64,000 nucleotides of DNA from CALHVX01 sp051027215 (lineage in GTDB: Bacteria > Pseudomonadota > Gammaproteobacteria > Pseudomonadales > Azotimanducaceae). The first letter of the stretch is position 1. Each line of letters starts with the position of its first letter. The notes beneath the pieces are model-generated. The model ran no database searches. It was not told where the DNA came from and saw only the letters and a list, made by a program, of their open reading frames with translations. Where the stretch lies: the NCBI GenBank assembly GCA_051027215.1, contig JBPCXR010000229.1:45116-109115 (forward strand), written 5' to 3'. Both the position numbers and the translations under genes were made by a program. Positions 34,861-44,032 of the stretch are shown here, one piece after another.

Positions 34861-36510
34861 ATGGCTATGCAGCATTCACCTCTGTTGATGTCGCGTATTC
34901 TGGATCGCGGTGCAAAGGTTGCACCCCAAGAGGAAATCGTCACTGCTACAGAAACTGGAACCCGCAGGCAGACTTACGCGCAAACGCGCGATCGCGCGCA
35001 CCAGCTGGCTCATGCATTGAGCAAAGCGGGCATCCAGGTTGGAGATCGGGTTGGCACGTTCATGTGGAACGGTTCGCGCCATGTGGAAGCCTACCACGCG
35101 ATCGCCGGCATGGGCGCGGTACTGCATACCCTCAATGTGCGTCTGTCAGATCATGACCTGGCCTACATCATCGAGCACGCGCAAGACAAACTCATCATTG
35201 CTGATGCCGATGCCTTGCCGCTTCTGGAAAAACTCAAAGATCGGATGCCCAGCGTCAAGCGAGTGATCGTTGCGACAGAAGAAGGATTCGAAGGTTGGCA
35301 AACCGATTTGCCGGGTGCGGAAGACTATGAGTCTTTCATTGCCGGACAACCGACGCAGTTTGAGTGGCCAGAGATTCCAGAGAACTCAGCGCTGGGTCTG
35401 TGTTACACGAGTGGCACCACAGGAAACCCCAAGGGCGTTGAGTACGAGCACCGTTCCCAGTATCTGCACACGCTCACCCAGTGCATGACGGATTCGATGG
35501 GGCTGAGCGGCACGGATGTGCTTTGTGGCATTGTTCCAATGTTCCACGCGATGGGTTGGGGTCTGCCCTGGTCGGCGTTGATGCTGGGCATGAAGCAAGT
35601 GATGCCCCACAGGTTCATGGATCCGGCAAGGTTGATCCAGCTCATGTCTGACGAAGGTGTAACCATTTCCGCGGGCGTGCCTACCATCTGGCAGGGTGTG
35701 AAATCGTTGTATGAGCAGTCTCCTGGCAAATACGACCTCAGCGCGCTATCTAGATTGACCTGTGGTGGCTCGGCGCCGCCCTCAACGTTGATTCGCTGGT
35801 ACTGGGATCAGCTGAATGTAGAGATGATCCAAGGTTGGGGCATGACTGAGACTTCACCGCTTGCGACTCTGTCACGAAGAGTAATGAAACGTAGCCAGTT
35901 AGCTCTGAGCGAAGATCAGCAGTTTGAGAACGTTGCTAAAGCCGGCCAGCTGATGCCTGGGCTGGAGCTGGACATTTTCGATGAAGACTTCAACCCAGTA
36001 CCGCACGATGGCGAAAGCGTTGGCGAAATTCTTATTCGAGGTCCGTGGATATGTTCGGAGTACTACAACAATCCGCAACCTGAGAAGTTCCACGGCGATT
36101 GGCTCATTACCGGTGACGTCGGCAAGATTGACCCTGAGGAATACCTAATCATCAGCGATCGCTCCAAAGACCTGGTTAAAAGCGGCGGAGAGTGGATTTC
36201 TTCGGTAGATCTAGAGAATCATATCTGTGGCTTGCCCGGCATCGCGCAGGCGTGTGTTGTGGCGCAACCTCATCCGAAATGGGATGAGCGACCGCTGGCA
36301 TTGGTGGTTCTCGCCGATGGTGCCAGCGTTAGCAAAGAAGAGGTGCTTGCCCACTGCGCTACGGCCTTCGCCAAGTGGCAGTTGCCCGATGACGTTCTTT
36401 ATGTCGACAGCATCCCGCTGACTTCTACAGGCAAAATGGATAAGAAAGTGGTACGGGCAGATCTCGAAGCGCAAGGTTACGAGCTACCGGATCTGCGGCA
36501 GAGCGCCTAA
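34861..36510 (+). CDS. Medium/long-chain fatty acid-CoA ligase
   Basis: A 549-residue AMP-forming ligase with YTSGTTGNPKGVEYEHRSQ (about 178-196), GWGMTETSPLA, the core RSKDLVKSGGEWISSVDLE and the catalytic Lys block LTSTGKMDKKVVR. This is the medium/long-chain FACS type, distinct from the FadD19-like ligase at 29271. It has a good ribosome site (GGGAGG about 6 bases upstream of ATG 34861). Confidence 0.92.
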   Translation: MAMQHSPLLMSRILDRGAKVAPQEEIVTATETGTRRQTYAQTRDRAHQLAHALSKAGIQVGDRVGTFMWNGSRHVEAYHAIAGMGAVLHTLNVRLSDHDLAYIIEHAQDKLIIADADALPLLEKLKDRMPSVKRVIVATEEGFEGWQTDLPGAEDYESFIAGQPTQFEWPEIPENSALGLCYTSGTTGNPKGVEYEHRSQYLHTLTQCMTDSMGLSGTDVLCGIVPMFHAMGWGLPWSALMLGMKQVMPHRFMDPARLIQLMSDEGVTISAGVPTIWQGVKSLYEQSPGKYDLSALSRLTCGGSAPPSTLIRWYWDQLNVEMIQGWGMTETSPLATLSRRVMKRSQLALSEDQQFENVAKAGQLMPGLELDIFDEDFNPVPHDGESVGEILIRGPWICSEYYNNPQPEKFHGDWLITGDVGKIDPEEYLIISDRSKDLVKSGGEWISSVDLENHICGLPGIAQACVVAQPHPKWDERPLALVVLADGASVSKEEVLAHCATAFAKWQLPDDVLYVDSIPLTSTGKMDKKVVRADLEAQGYELPDLRQSA

Positions 36511-36572
36511 TACTGGCGTAGCGCAAACGCGCAGCTAGCGGCTGGCACAAGACTACTTGATCAGGTGAGCGC

Positions 36573-38060
36573 ATGAAGAAGAGCATTGGGCTGGTGATTG
36601 TGGTGGCAGTGGTGCTGTTGCTGCTCCCCGGTTGGTTGGGTGGCATGGCGGAGCGGCAGCTGCGCGAGCAACTGGCATTGGCAGATCCGTATGAGGGCCT
36701 GGTGTCGATAGCTATTGCCAACTACCAGCGCGGCTGGTTTCGCAGCGAAGTGGAATACGAGATCGGTTTGGCGCCAGAGTATGTCGAGCAGTTGCAGGAG
36801 TTGGTTGAGGGTACCGATGCCGCGGCGGCTGGCTCAGCGGCGGGGTTACAGGGTGACGAGTTCAGCCGCCGCCTACATTTACGCAGCCACGTTGGTCATG
36901 GACCGATCGGTTTTCTTGACGGGCCGTTTTTTGGGATGTTCAAAGCACTCACTAGCGCCGGTGAGGAGAATCCCGAAATCAATGAGTTTGTGCAGACCAG
37001 CGGTATGCCCTACCTGTTCGAGGCGGAAACCATTACCAGCTTTTTTGGCACCACCCAAGGCGCCATTAGCGTACCGCCGATCAATGCCGATGGCTCGAAC
37101 ATCGGCGCGCCAAAGTCTACCGGTGCAATGCGCTTTTCCGGACTGGACGTAAAAGGTGAATTTCACTTTGGCAATCGCGCCGGGAAAATGACCGGTGGGT
37201 TCGAACTTCTCGAGATCGTTGGCGAAGAGGCCGAGATGGTTCTCGAGGGTGTGAGGCTGCAAGCTGACTCCCGCGCCGTATCGAAATACATGTGGGTCGG
37301 TCCTGCAGATTTCGACATTGCCCGTTTCGATGTGCGCTCAAAGGGCGATGCGCCCAGCATCGTCGCTGAGGCATTAAGCTTGCAGGTGCGCAGCTCTGAA
37401 AACAGCGATGGAGAAACTCTCAACATTGCGGTGACCTATGGGGCTAAGCACCTGCAGTTGCCGGAATCCGCTGTGGTGGATGCGCAGATGGGAATGGCGC
37501 TGGAGAATGTGTCTGTGGCTGCTTTGGATGAATACTACGCCATGACCCAAGCGGTCACGTCCATGAACGACGAAGCTATGTCGCAGCTTGGTACCCAGGC
37601 CCCTGCGATGCTTTACCAGTTTGCTCAGCGCTCACCGACGCTGGCGCTGACGCCGCTGCGCTTTACCCTAGATGGCGAACCCTTTGATGGCTCCCTGGAA
37701 CTTACGCTGGATGGCAACCGCTTGCCGGGAGCAGATGCGTTCAGCGTGATGGACGTTGGTATGTGGGCTCAAGTTGTGAGCGCGCAAGGAGAGGCCAGCG
37801 TCAGCAAAGCGCTCGCTGAGTCCATGGCGGTGAGTGCGACCGAAGCGCAAATGCGTAGCGCATTCGGCGATGACCCGAATATTGACGCAACCCAGCTTGC
37901 AGACATGGCTCGCATCCAGGCGCCAATGATGCTCAATACATTGGTACAGCAGGGGTTGATCAAAGAAGCACAGAAAACCTACAGCGCGCAGCTTCGCTAC
38001 GGCGATGGCGAATTGTTGGTGAATGGCCAATCCATGCCAATCGGAGCCCTACTACAATAG
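36573..38060 (+). CDS. YdgA family (DUF945) protein
   Basis: A 495-residue protein with one N-terminal membrane anchor (IGLVIVVAVVLLLLPGWLGG) and a large periplasmic beta-rich domain of the DUF945/YdgA family (IANYQRGWFRSEVEYEIGL, LHLRSHVGHGPIGF). The family is widespread in gammaproteobacteria; the function is unclear. It lies 38 bases upstream of the nitronate monooxygenase-like gene. Confidence 0.87.
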   Translation: MKKSIGLVIVVAVVLLLLPGWLGGMAERQLREQLALADPYEGLVSIAIANYQRGWFRSEVEYEIGLAPEYVEQLQELVEGTDAAAAGSAAGLQGDEFSRRLHLRSHVGHGPIGFLDGPFFGMFKALTSAGEENPEINEFVQTSGMPYLFEAETITSFFGTTQGAISVPPINADGSNIGAPKSTGAMRFSGLDVKGEFHFGNRAGKMTGGFELLEIVGEEAEMVLEGVRLQADSRAVSKYMWVGPADFDIARFDVRSKGDAPSIVAEALSLQVRSSENSDGETLNIAVTYGAKHLQLPESAVVDAQMGMALENVSVAALDEYYAMTQAVTSMNDEAMSQLGTQAPAMLYQFAQRSPTLALTPLRFTLDGEPFDGSLELTLDGNRLPGADAFSVMDVGMWAQVVSAQGEASVSKALAESMAVSATEAQMRSAFGDDPNIDATQLADMARIQAPMMLNTLVQQGLIKEAQKTYSAQLRYGDGELLVNGQSMPIGALLQ

Positions 38061-38098
38061 GCGCTTTGGCTGAGCCTTTTTAGAATAGAGGAACCACT

Positions 38099-39034
38099 TT
38101 GAAGTTTAACAACCGGATTACCGAAATGCTCGGCGTCGAGACCCCTGTGGTTCAGGCTCCCATGGGTTGGATTGCCCGTTCTCAATTAGCCTCCGCGGTC
38201 TCCAATGCTGGTGCGCTTGGCATTATCGAAACCTCTTCTGGCGAGCTGGATGCCGTTCGCGAAGAAATCGTGAAAATGCGTTCGCTAACAGATCGGCCGT
38301 TCGGCGTGAACATAGCTCAAGCCTTCGTTCGGGATCCGAAGATCGTGCAATTTGTGATTGATCAAGGTGTTCGCTTTGTCACCACTTCGGCGGGTAACCC
38401 AGAACGCTATACCGGCGAGTTGAAAGCTGCAGGCCTAACCGTATTTCATGTGGTACCGAGTCTCTCTGCGGCACTCAAAGCCGTGGAGTGTGGGGTCGAT
38501 GGCTTGGTGGTCGAAGGCGGTGAAGGTGGCGGATTCAAGAACCCCCGAGAAGTCTCCACCATGGTGTTGTTACCACTCATTCGCTCGAAGGTGGATGTAC
38601 CAATCATCGCAGCCGGCGGATTCTTAGACGGAAAAACCATGGCCGCCGCCTTTGCATTAGGTGCGGAGGGTATTCAGCTTGGCACCCGTATGGTGTCTTC
38701 TGCGGAGTCGCCGGTGCACGAAAACTGGAAACAGGCCATTGTTGGGGCTAAGGAGACCGATACGGTATTTCTCAATCGCAATCACTCCCCAGCACTGCGG
38801 GCGCTACGCACAGAGAAAACCAGCACGCTGGAGAACACACCCGAGGTGAATGCCATGCAGTCGTTCGGCACGGCGTTAGATCTGTACTTCGGCGGCGATA
38901 TGGAAGCGAGCATTGCGCTGACTGGTCAGGTCTGTGGCCGCATCGATGCAGTACGGCCAGTGGCCGACATCATTGCTGACATCAAAGCGGAGTTTTTCGA
39001 AACTATTGGCCAGTTGGAAAAGCAGTACTGCTGA
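38099..39034 (+). CDS. Nitronate monooxygenase-like flavoprotein
   Basis: A 311-residue TIM-barrel FMN protein of the NMO/2-nitropropane dioxygenase family: PVVQAPMGWIA, FGVNIAQAF, then the FMN phosphate block VPIIAAGGFLDGKTMAAAFALGAEGIQLGTRM. The conserved catalytic His (usually EGxEAGGH) is Phe here (EGGEGGGFKNP), so classical nitronate oxidation is doubtful; many such relatives are uncharacterised oxidoreductases. The start is a TTG preceded by AGAGGA. The neighbouring acyl-CoA genes hint at a lipid role. Confidence 0.82.
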   Translation: MKFNNRITEMLGVETPVVQAPMGWIARSQLASAVSNAGALGIIETSSGELDAVREEIVKMRSLTDRPFGVNIAQAFVRDPKIVQFVIDQGVRFVTTSAGNPERYTGELKAAGLTVFHVVPSLSAALKAVECGVDGLVVEGGEGGGFKNPREVSTMVLLPLIRSKVDVPIIAAGGFLDGKTMAAAFALGAEGIQLGTRMVSSAESPVHENWKQAIVGAKETDTVFLNRNHSPALRALRTEKTSTLENTPEVNAMQSFGTALDLYFGGDMEASIALTGQVCGRIDAVRPVADIIADIKAEFFETIGQLEKQYC

Positions 39035-39047
39035 TTCGAAGTACCGT

Positions 39048-40454
39048 CTAGTCTCGATCGAAGCTCAGTGGCTGACCGTATGGGCCCGGCAGAATGCTAC
39101 CGTTACAATAACGTAGAGCGCCGTTAACCCAGGTGCCGCGCACGCGCGCATGCAGATCAATATTCTCGAATGGGCTCCAACCACATTTCGACAGTGGCGG
39201 CGGTAGGGCATCGTTGAGTAGTTCCTCCGGGCTGGCATCGCGGCGGTCGTCTATCAACGTCAGATCGGCGTGGTAACCCTCGCGCAAGTAGCCTCGCTCC
39301 CGAACAGCGAACATGTCTGCTGGGGCGTGTGCGACTTTCTCGACCACCTTGGTGATGTCGAATACCCCGGCGCGAATCTGCTCGAACAGACTCAGCAGTG
39401 CATGCTGCACGAGGGGTAGCCCGGCCGGTGCCTGTGCGTAAGCACGATCCTTTTCTTCCCGCGTATGCGGTGCATGATCCGTAGCGATCACGTCGATACG
39501 GTCTTCGTTGATGGCGCGGAGCAACGCCAGCTGATCCGAGCGCGCTTTTATCGCTGGATTGCATTTAATGTCTGCACCTTTCTCTTCATACCAGCTTTCG
39601 TTAAAGAACAAGTGGTGTACACAGGCTTCTGCAGTGATGCGCTTACCCTGTAAGGGACCTGGCTCAAACAGCGCTAGCTCCTTTTCGGTAGTCAGGTGCA
39701 ACACGTGCAGGCGCGAACCGTAGCGCTTGGCGAGGGCAACCGCCATCGAAGAGGATTTATAGCAGGCATCAACCGAACGGATGTGAGGATGCTGACTGAA
39801 GGGGATGTCTTCGCCATACTTCTTGGTAGCTGCGGCTTCATTGGCGAGAATTGTTGGAGTGTGCTCGCAGTGAGTGGCGATCAACAGCGGCGTGCTGGCG
39901 AAAATGCCTTCTAGCGTCTGTTCGTCATCAACCAACATGTTGCCAGTGCTCGCGCCCATAAAGACTTTTACGCCGCATGGCAGCGCCAGATCAACGGACT
40001 TGATGGCCTCGAGGTTGTCGTTGGTGGCGCCTAAGTAAAAGGCGTAGTTTGCTTCGCTGCATTGAGCCGCTCGCGCGTGCTTGTCTTCCAGCGCAGACTG
40101 GCTGATGGTTAGCGGATTGCAGTTTGGCATCTCCATATAGCTGGTAATGCCACCGGCTATCGCCGCAGCCGACTCGGTGGCAATGGTGCCTTTGTGCTCA
40201 AAGCCCGGTTCTCGGAAGTGCACCTGATCATCGATCATGCCGGGTAACAGCCAGGCGCCTTGGGCGTCGATGACTTGAGCATTCTCCGGTGTCGGGCGAT
40301 TCATGCCGACGATTCGGCCCTCGCTGATCAACAGGCTGCCCTCGGTCACTGCGCCTTCGTTGACCATGCGGGCGTTGACAATCTGGCAGCCGGGGCCACT
40401 GCGCCCGCTGTCGGCATTAGGGGGCTGGCTGTCGGTGAGTTTCTCGGATTGCAT
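39048..40454 (-). CDS. pyrC: Dihydroorotase
   Basis: A 468-residue amidohydrolase of the class I dihydroorotase type (cyclises carbamoyl aspartate in pyrimidine synthesis). The first metal motif, normally D-x-H-x-H-x-R, reads DDQVHFREPG, with Gln for the first His; some bacterial dihydroorotases share this DDQVHFREPG form. The remaining metal-site residues are visible: KVFMGASTGN (carboxylated Lys), ATHCEH, HVLHLTTEKE and IATDHAPHTREEK. It is divergent from the TIGR04219 gene. Confidence 0.87.
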   Translation of the reverse strand: MQSEKLTDSQPPNADSGRSGPGCQIVNARMVNEGAVTEGSLLISEGRIVGMNRPTPENAQVIDAQGAWLLPGMIDDQVHFREPGFEHKGTIATESAAAIAGGITSYMEMPNCNPLTISQSALEDKHARAAQCSEANYAFYLGATNDNLEAIKSVDLALPCGVKVFMGASTGNMLVDDEQTLEGIFASTPLLIATHCEHTPTILANEAAATKKYGEDIPFSQHPHIRSVDACYKSSSMAVALAKRYGSRLHVLHLTTEKELALFEPGPLQGKRITAEACVHHLFFNESWYEEKGADIKCNPAIKARSDQLALLRAINEDRIDVIATDHAPHTREEKDRAYAQAPAGLPLVQHALLSLFEQIRAGVFDITKVVEKVAHAPADMFAVRERGYLREGYHADLTLIDDRRDASPEELLNDALPPPLSKCGWSPFENIDLHARVRGTWVNGALRYCNGSILPGPYGQPLSFDRD

Positions 40455-40565
40455 AGTTTGCTAGTTCCGGCTGGTCAGGCGTTGTTTGCGCAGGTTACTG
40501 GCTCTCAGCTTCTTGCGCCAGCGGCTCTTTGTGCGCAACGTCACTGAGTATATGTGTCCGCTGAC

Positions 40566-40571
40566 TATACT
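40566..40571 (+). promoter_or_regulatory. Candidate -10 box upstream of the TIGR04219 gene
   Basis: A TATACT hexamer lies in the divergent gap between pyrC and the barrel gene. The 17-base upstream position holds only a poor -35 match. If used, transcription would begin near 40578, supporting the downstream ATG at 40601 as the start codon. Confidence 0.4.
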
Positions 40572-40600
40572 CGTCCTACTCTCCGATGAGGACGGTGCTG

Positions 40601-41404
40601 ATGTTCCTTGCACGATCCTTTAATACCGATTGTTTCGATACCTCGCCCAGGCTGATTCGCGCGGCTTGTCAATTGCTGTTGCTACTCGTCACGGTGGTGC
40701 CGAGTGTCGCCAGCGCAGATAGCACAGTTGATGCGCGCGCTGGGGTGGGTGGCTGGCAGCAGCAGGCAGAAGGCGATTTGCGTTCTGGCCTCTCCGATGT
40801 GGATGTAGAGGATGATCTTGGCATTGACCCTGAACCGGGCGTGCTTGCCTACTTTTCTTTTGAACATGCTGTGCCGATTGTGCCAAACCTACGTTTTGAC
40901 TATGCCGATACGTCGTTGACGGGTGACGAGCAACTCGATCGAAGCATCGAAGTCAACGGCACGGTGTTTGGATTTTCGGATCAGGTGAGTACCGAGATCG
41001 AGCTGCGCCAGGCCGATGCGTTGCTTTACTACGAAGTTTTGGACAACCAGCTGTCATTCGATGTCGGGGTCGCCGCGCGCTACATCGATGGTGAAATCGC
41101 CGTTGCTTCCAGCACAGCTTTGGCTGAGGCGGAGTTTAAGGGTGCCTTGCCGTTACTCTATGCCGGGCTGCGCGCGGAGTTACCGCTGGCTGGACTATGG
41201 GTGGGTGCCCAGGTTCGCGGTGCCGGCTACGGCGGTGATCAACTAGTGGATGTCCAAGCTCGATTGGGTTATCAGAGCAAATTTGGATTAGGCACTCAGA
41301 TCGGTTGGCGCAGCCTGCAGCTTTCCCTAGAAGACTACGATGACCTGGATGAAGCCAACATCGACATCTCTGGGCCCTACGTCATGTTGAATTTCCAATT
41401 TTGA
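40601..41404 (+). CDS. TIGR04219 family outer-membrane beta-barrel protein
   Basis: About 267 residues. A signal peptide (CQLLLLLVTVVPSVASA) is followed by DARAGVGGWQQQAEGDL, the acidic VDVEDDLGIDPEPG and SFEHAVPIVPNLRFDYADT blocks that define this family, and strand repeats ending in aromatic VMLNFQF, as expected for BAM recognition. Function unknown. An ATG at 40586 exists, but GAGGA sits between it and ATG 40601 at good spacing for the latter. Confidence 0.82.
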   Translation: MFLARSFNTDCFDTSPRLIRAACQLLLLLVTVVPSVASADSTVDARAGVGGWQQQAEGDLRSGLSDVDVEDDLGIDPEPGVLAYFSFEHAVPIVPNLRFDYADTSLTGDEQLDRSIEVNGTVFGFSDQVSTEIELRQADALLYYEVLDNQLSFDVGVAARYIDGEIAVASSTALAEAEFKGALPLLYAGLRAELPLAGLWVGAQVRGAGYGGDQLVDVQARLGYQSKFGLGTQIGWRSLQLSLEDYDDLDEANIDISGPYVMLNFQF

Positions 41405-41408
41405 CCAG

Positions 41409-41445
41409 GGGAGTGTGGCGGCGTAGCTCTGCTCCCACTTTTTGT
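41409..41445 (+). terminator. Weak candidate terminator after the TIGR04219 gene
   Basis: GGGAG and CTCCC, separated by about 20 bases, are followed by CTTTTTG. The stem is short and its loop long, so this is only a candidate. Confidence 0.3.
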
Positions 41446-41470
41446 TCAAGATCCTAGCCTCGCATCAGTT

Positions 41471-41499
41471 CTGACTGGACTCGGTGTGAGCTCTATAAT
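41471..41499 (+). promoter_or_regulatory. Candidate sigma-70 promoter for glcD
   Basis: A perfect TATAAT (41494-41499) has CTGACT (four of six consensus bases) at an exact 17-base spacing upstream. The predicted transcription start, six to eight bases downstream, coincides with the annotated ATG at 41505, so the message would have little or no leader. Confidence 0.6.
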
Positions 41500-41504
41500 G
41501 AGCC

Positions 41505-42959
41505 ATGGATCGTACTCAAGTTCAGCGCAGACTGGCGGAGATTGTGCCCGCAGCAGCGATCATCGCTGATGCTGCTGGCTTGAAGCCCTATGAATCCGAT
41601 GGCTTAACCGCAATAAAACAAGAGCCCTGGTTGGTGGTGTTACCAGACAGCGAGGCCCAGGTGGTGAAAATTCTGCAGCTCTGTCTGGAGTTGCAGTTGC
41701 CGGTGGTGCCTCGAGGAGCAGGTACTGGACTGTCTGGCGGCGCTAGACCCAACGCCGAAGGAGTGTTGCTAGGCCTGTCACGCATGACCCAAGTGCTAGA
41801 AATAGACCCCGCCGCGGGCTGCGCACGGTTACAGCCAGGCGTGCGCAATCTTGCCATCACCGAGGCTGCTGCCGCTCACGGTTTGTATTATGCACCAGAC
41901 CCCTCCTCGCAAATCGCTTGCTCCATTGGTGGCAACGTCGCAGAAAACAGCGGCGGCGTACACTGTTTGAAGTACGGTTTGACCGTGCACAACGTCATCG
42001 GGGTGCGTTGCGTGCAAATGGATGGCACCGTCATTGAAGTTGGCGGAAACTCGCTGGATGCACCGGGCTATGACCTGCTTGCCCTACTGTGTGGCAGTGA
42101 AGGCATGCTCGGGGTAATCACGGAAATTACCGTACGCCTGTTGCCCCAGCCACCTGTTCAGCAGGTGTTGTTGGCTGCTTTCAACGAGATCAACACGGCT
42201 GCAAACGCAGTGAGCACAATCATCGCTGAAGGAATCATTCCCGCTGGGCTGGAAATGATGGATCAGCTGGCGATTACTGCCGCCGAAGATTTCGTTCATG
42301 CTGGATATCCGAAGGATGCTGCCGCGATCTTGCTTTGTGAGTTGGACGGCAATGCTGCGGAAGTCGCCGCTGATGCCAGGCGCGTGACGGCGCTGCTAAA
42401 CCATGCGGGGGCTACTAGCATTCGCAGCGCTACAGACTCAGACGAACGAGCGCGATTGTGGTTAGGGCGCAAGGCGGCGTTTCCCGCGGTGGGTCGGCTT
42501 GCGCCCGATTACTACTGTATGGACGGCACCATCCCGAGGGCCCAGCTCAGCGCAGTTCTGACGCAGATTGCTAGCTTGTCGAAGACATACGGACTAGCGG
42601 TTGCCAACGTCTTTCACGCTGGTGATGGCAACCTGCACCCACTCATTCTCTACGATGCCAACCAAACTGGCGAGCTCGAGCAGGCCGAAGCCTTTGGCGC
42701 TGAAATTCTCCGGATCTGCGTGGCTGCAGGCGGCACCATCACCGGCGAGCACGGCGTTGGGGTAGAGAAGCTCGATGGTATGTGTCACCAGTTCAATGCT
42801 GCAGAGCTGGCGCAGTTCGAGCGGGTTAAGCAGGCCTTGGATCCCGCGGGGCTATTGAACCCGGGCAAAGGCATACCTACCCTGCAGCGCTGTAGCGAAA
42901 TCGGAGGTATGCACGTGCATGAGGGTGATCTGCCGTTCGCCGGGTTGCCACGGTTTTGA
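41505..42959 (+). CDS. glcD: Glycolate oxidase, FAD-binding subunit GlcD
   Basis: A 484-residue FAD-linked oxidase of the PCMH fold: VVPRGAGTGLSGGARP (FAD diphosphate binding), CSIGGNVAENSGGVHCLKYG, and the C-terminal block ANVFHAGDGNLHPLILYD and GGTITGEHGVGVEK. It oxidises glycolate (or D-lactate) to glyoxylate and passes electrons to GlcE/GlcF. It is the first gene of a three-gene operon, overlapping glcE by four bases. Glycolate use fits an aquatic bacterium consuming algal exudate. Confidence 0.94.
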   Translation: MDRTQVQRRLAEIVPAAAIIADAAGLKPYESDGLTAIKQEPWLVVLPDSEAQVVKILQLCLELQLPVVPRGAGTGLSGGARPNAEGVLLGLSRMTQVLEIDPAAGCARLQPGVRNLAITEAAAAHGLYYAPDPSSQIACSIGGNVAENSGGVHCLKYGLTVHNVIGVRCVQMDGTVIEVGGNSLDAPGYDLLALLCGSEGMLGVITEITVRLLPQPPVQQVLLAAFNEINTAANAVSTIIAEGIIPAGLEMMDQLAITAAEDFVHAGYPKDAAAILLCELDGNAAEVAADARRVTALLNHAGATSIRSATDSDERARLWLGRKAAFPAVGRLAPDYYCMDGTIPRAQLSAVLTQIASLSKTYGLAVANVFHAGDGNLHPLILYDANQTGELEQAEAFGAEILRICVAAGGTITGEHGVGVEKLDGMCHQFNAAELAQFERVKQALDPAGLLNPGKGIPTLQRCSEIGGMHVHEGDLPFAGLPRF

Positions 42960-44032
42960 GCCAAATCATGGCGACGGATCGGGACGACAGCGAACGAATC
43001 GTTGCTGCAGTGAACGCAGCGATAGAGCAGCAGCGGCCGGTGACCCTGTGCGGCAGTGGCACCAAAGCGCGACGCTATGGCGCGCTGTCAGCAGAGTCTG
43101 AAGATGCCCAGAGCGAGCGTCTCTCAACCATCGATCATTGCGGCATCCTGCACTATGCACCGGATGAGTTGGTGCTTGAGGCGAGAGCCGGAACGCCGCT
43201 GCGCGATATAGAACAAGCGCTGGCGGCGCATCAGCAGATGCTCGCTTTCGAGCCGCCTCGCTACCGTTCCGGCGGCACGCTTGGTGGCACAGTTGCTGTT
43301 GGTTTGTCAGGTCCGGCGCGGCCCTGGCGGGGCTCGCTGCGTGACGCCGTATTGGGTGTGGAGATGATCAACGGACTCGGGGAGCGTTTGCAGTTTGGCG
43401 GGCGCGTAGTAAAAAACGTCGCCGGCTACGACCTTTCGAGATTGCAAGCCGGTGCCTTTGGCACCTTCGGTTGCCTGCTGAGCGTTTGCGTGCGGGTCAT
43501 GCCTAAGCCACTGAGCGAGCAGACCCTGGTGTTAGCGTTGTCGGCAGAGCAGGCCTTGCAGCTCATGGCAAGCTGGACCACTCAGAGTTTGCCGTTGGCC
43601 GGCAGTTGCTATTATGACTCACGGCTTTGGGTTCGGTTGCTCGGCGCTCCCGATGCAGTTGCAGCGGCCACTGCCTGCATTGGCGGCGAGCTCAGCGCCG
43701 AGCAGAGCCTGTGGCAGACCCTGCGCGACCAAAGCCATCCGTTCTTTACCGCCGACGGGCCCCTCTGGCGCCTATCGCTGCCCCTTGGTGCGCCCGCTTT
43801 ACCATTCGATGACCGAGCATTGATCGAGTGGGGCGGTGCCCAGCGTTGGTACAGCGGTGAGCACGGACTAGAACCGGAACGCTTACATGCTTTGGGTGGC
43901 CGATTGTTGTCTTATGCTGACACCGGGCTGAGCACTGTGGACAGAGCCAGCGCTCAAGTCGGCGCCCGCCTGCGCGAGGCATTCGATCCCCACGGTCTGT
44001 TCAACCGGCACCTGTGTAGCCATGCAAACTAG
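42956..44032 (+). CDS. glcE: Glycolate oxidase, FAD-binding subunit GlcE
   Basis: A 358-residue companion of GlcD with half the PCMH FAD motif (LCGSGTKARRYG, RSGGTLGGTVAVGLSG, VVKNVAGYDLSRLQAG). A TTG at 42956 overlaps the glcD stop (TTGA); an in-frame ATG at 42968 is the alternative. The C-terminus DPHGLFNRHL is typical. It overlaps glcF by 11 bases. Confidence 0.93.
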   Translation: MSQIMATDRDDSERIVAAVNAAIEQQRPVTLCGSGTKARRYGALSAESEDAQSERLSTIDHCGILHYAPDELVLEARAGTPLRDIEQALAAHQQMLAFEPPRYRSGGTLGGTVAVGLSGPARPWRGSLRDAVLGVEMINGLGERLQFGGRVVKNVAGYDLSRLQAGAFGTFGCLLSVCVRVMPKPLSEQTLVLALSAEQALQLMASWTTQSLPLAGSCYYDSRLWVRLLGAPDAVAAATACIGGELSAEQSLWQTLRDQSHPFFTADGPLWRLSLPLGAPALPFDDRALIEWGGAQRWYSGEHGLEPERLHALGGRLLSYADTGLSTVDRASAQVGARLREAFDPHGLFNRHLCSHAN

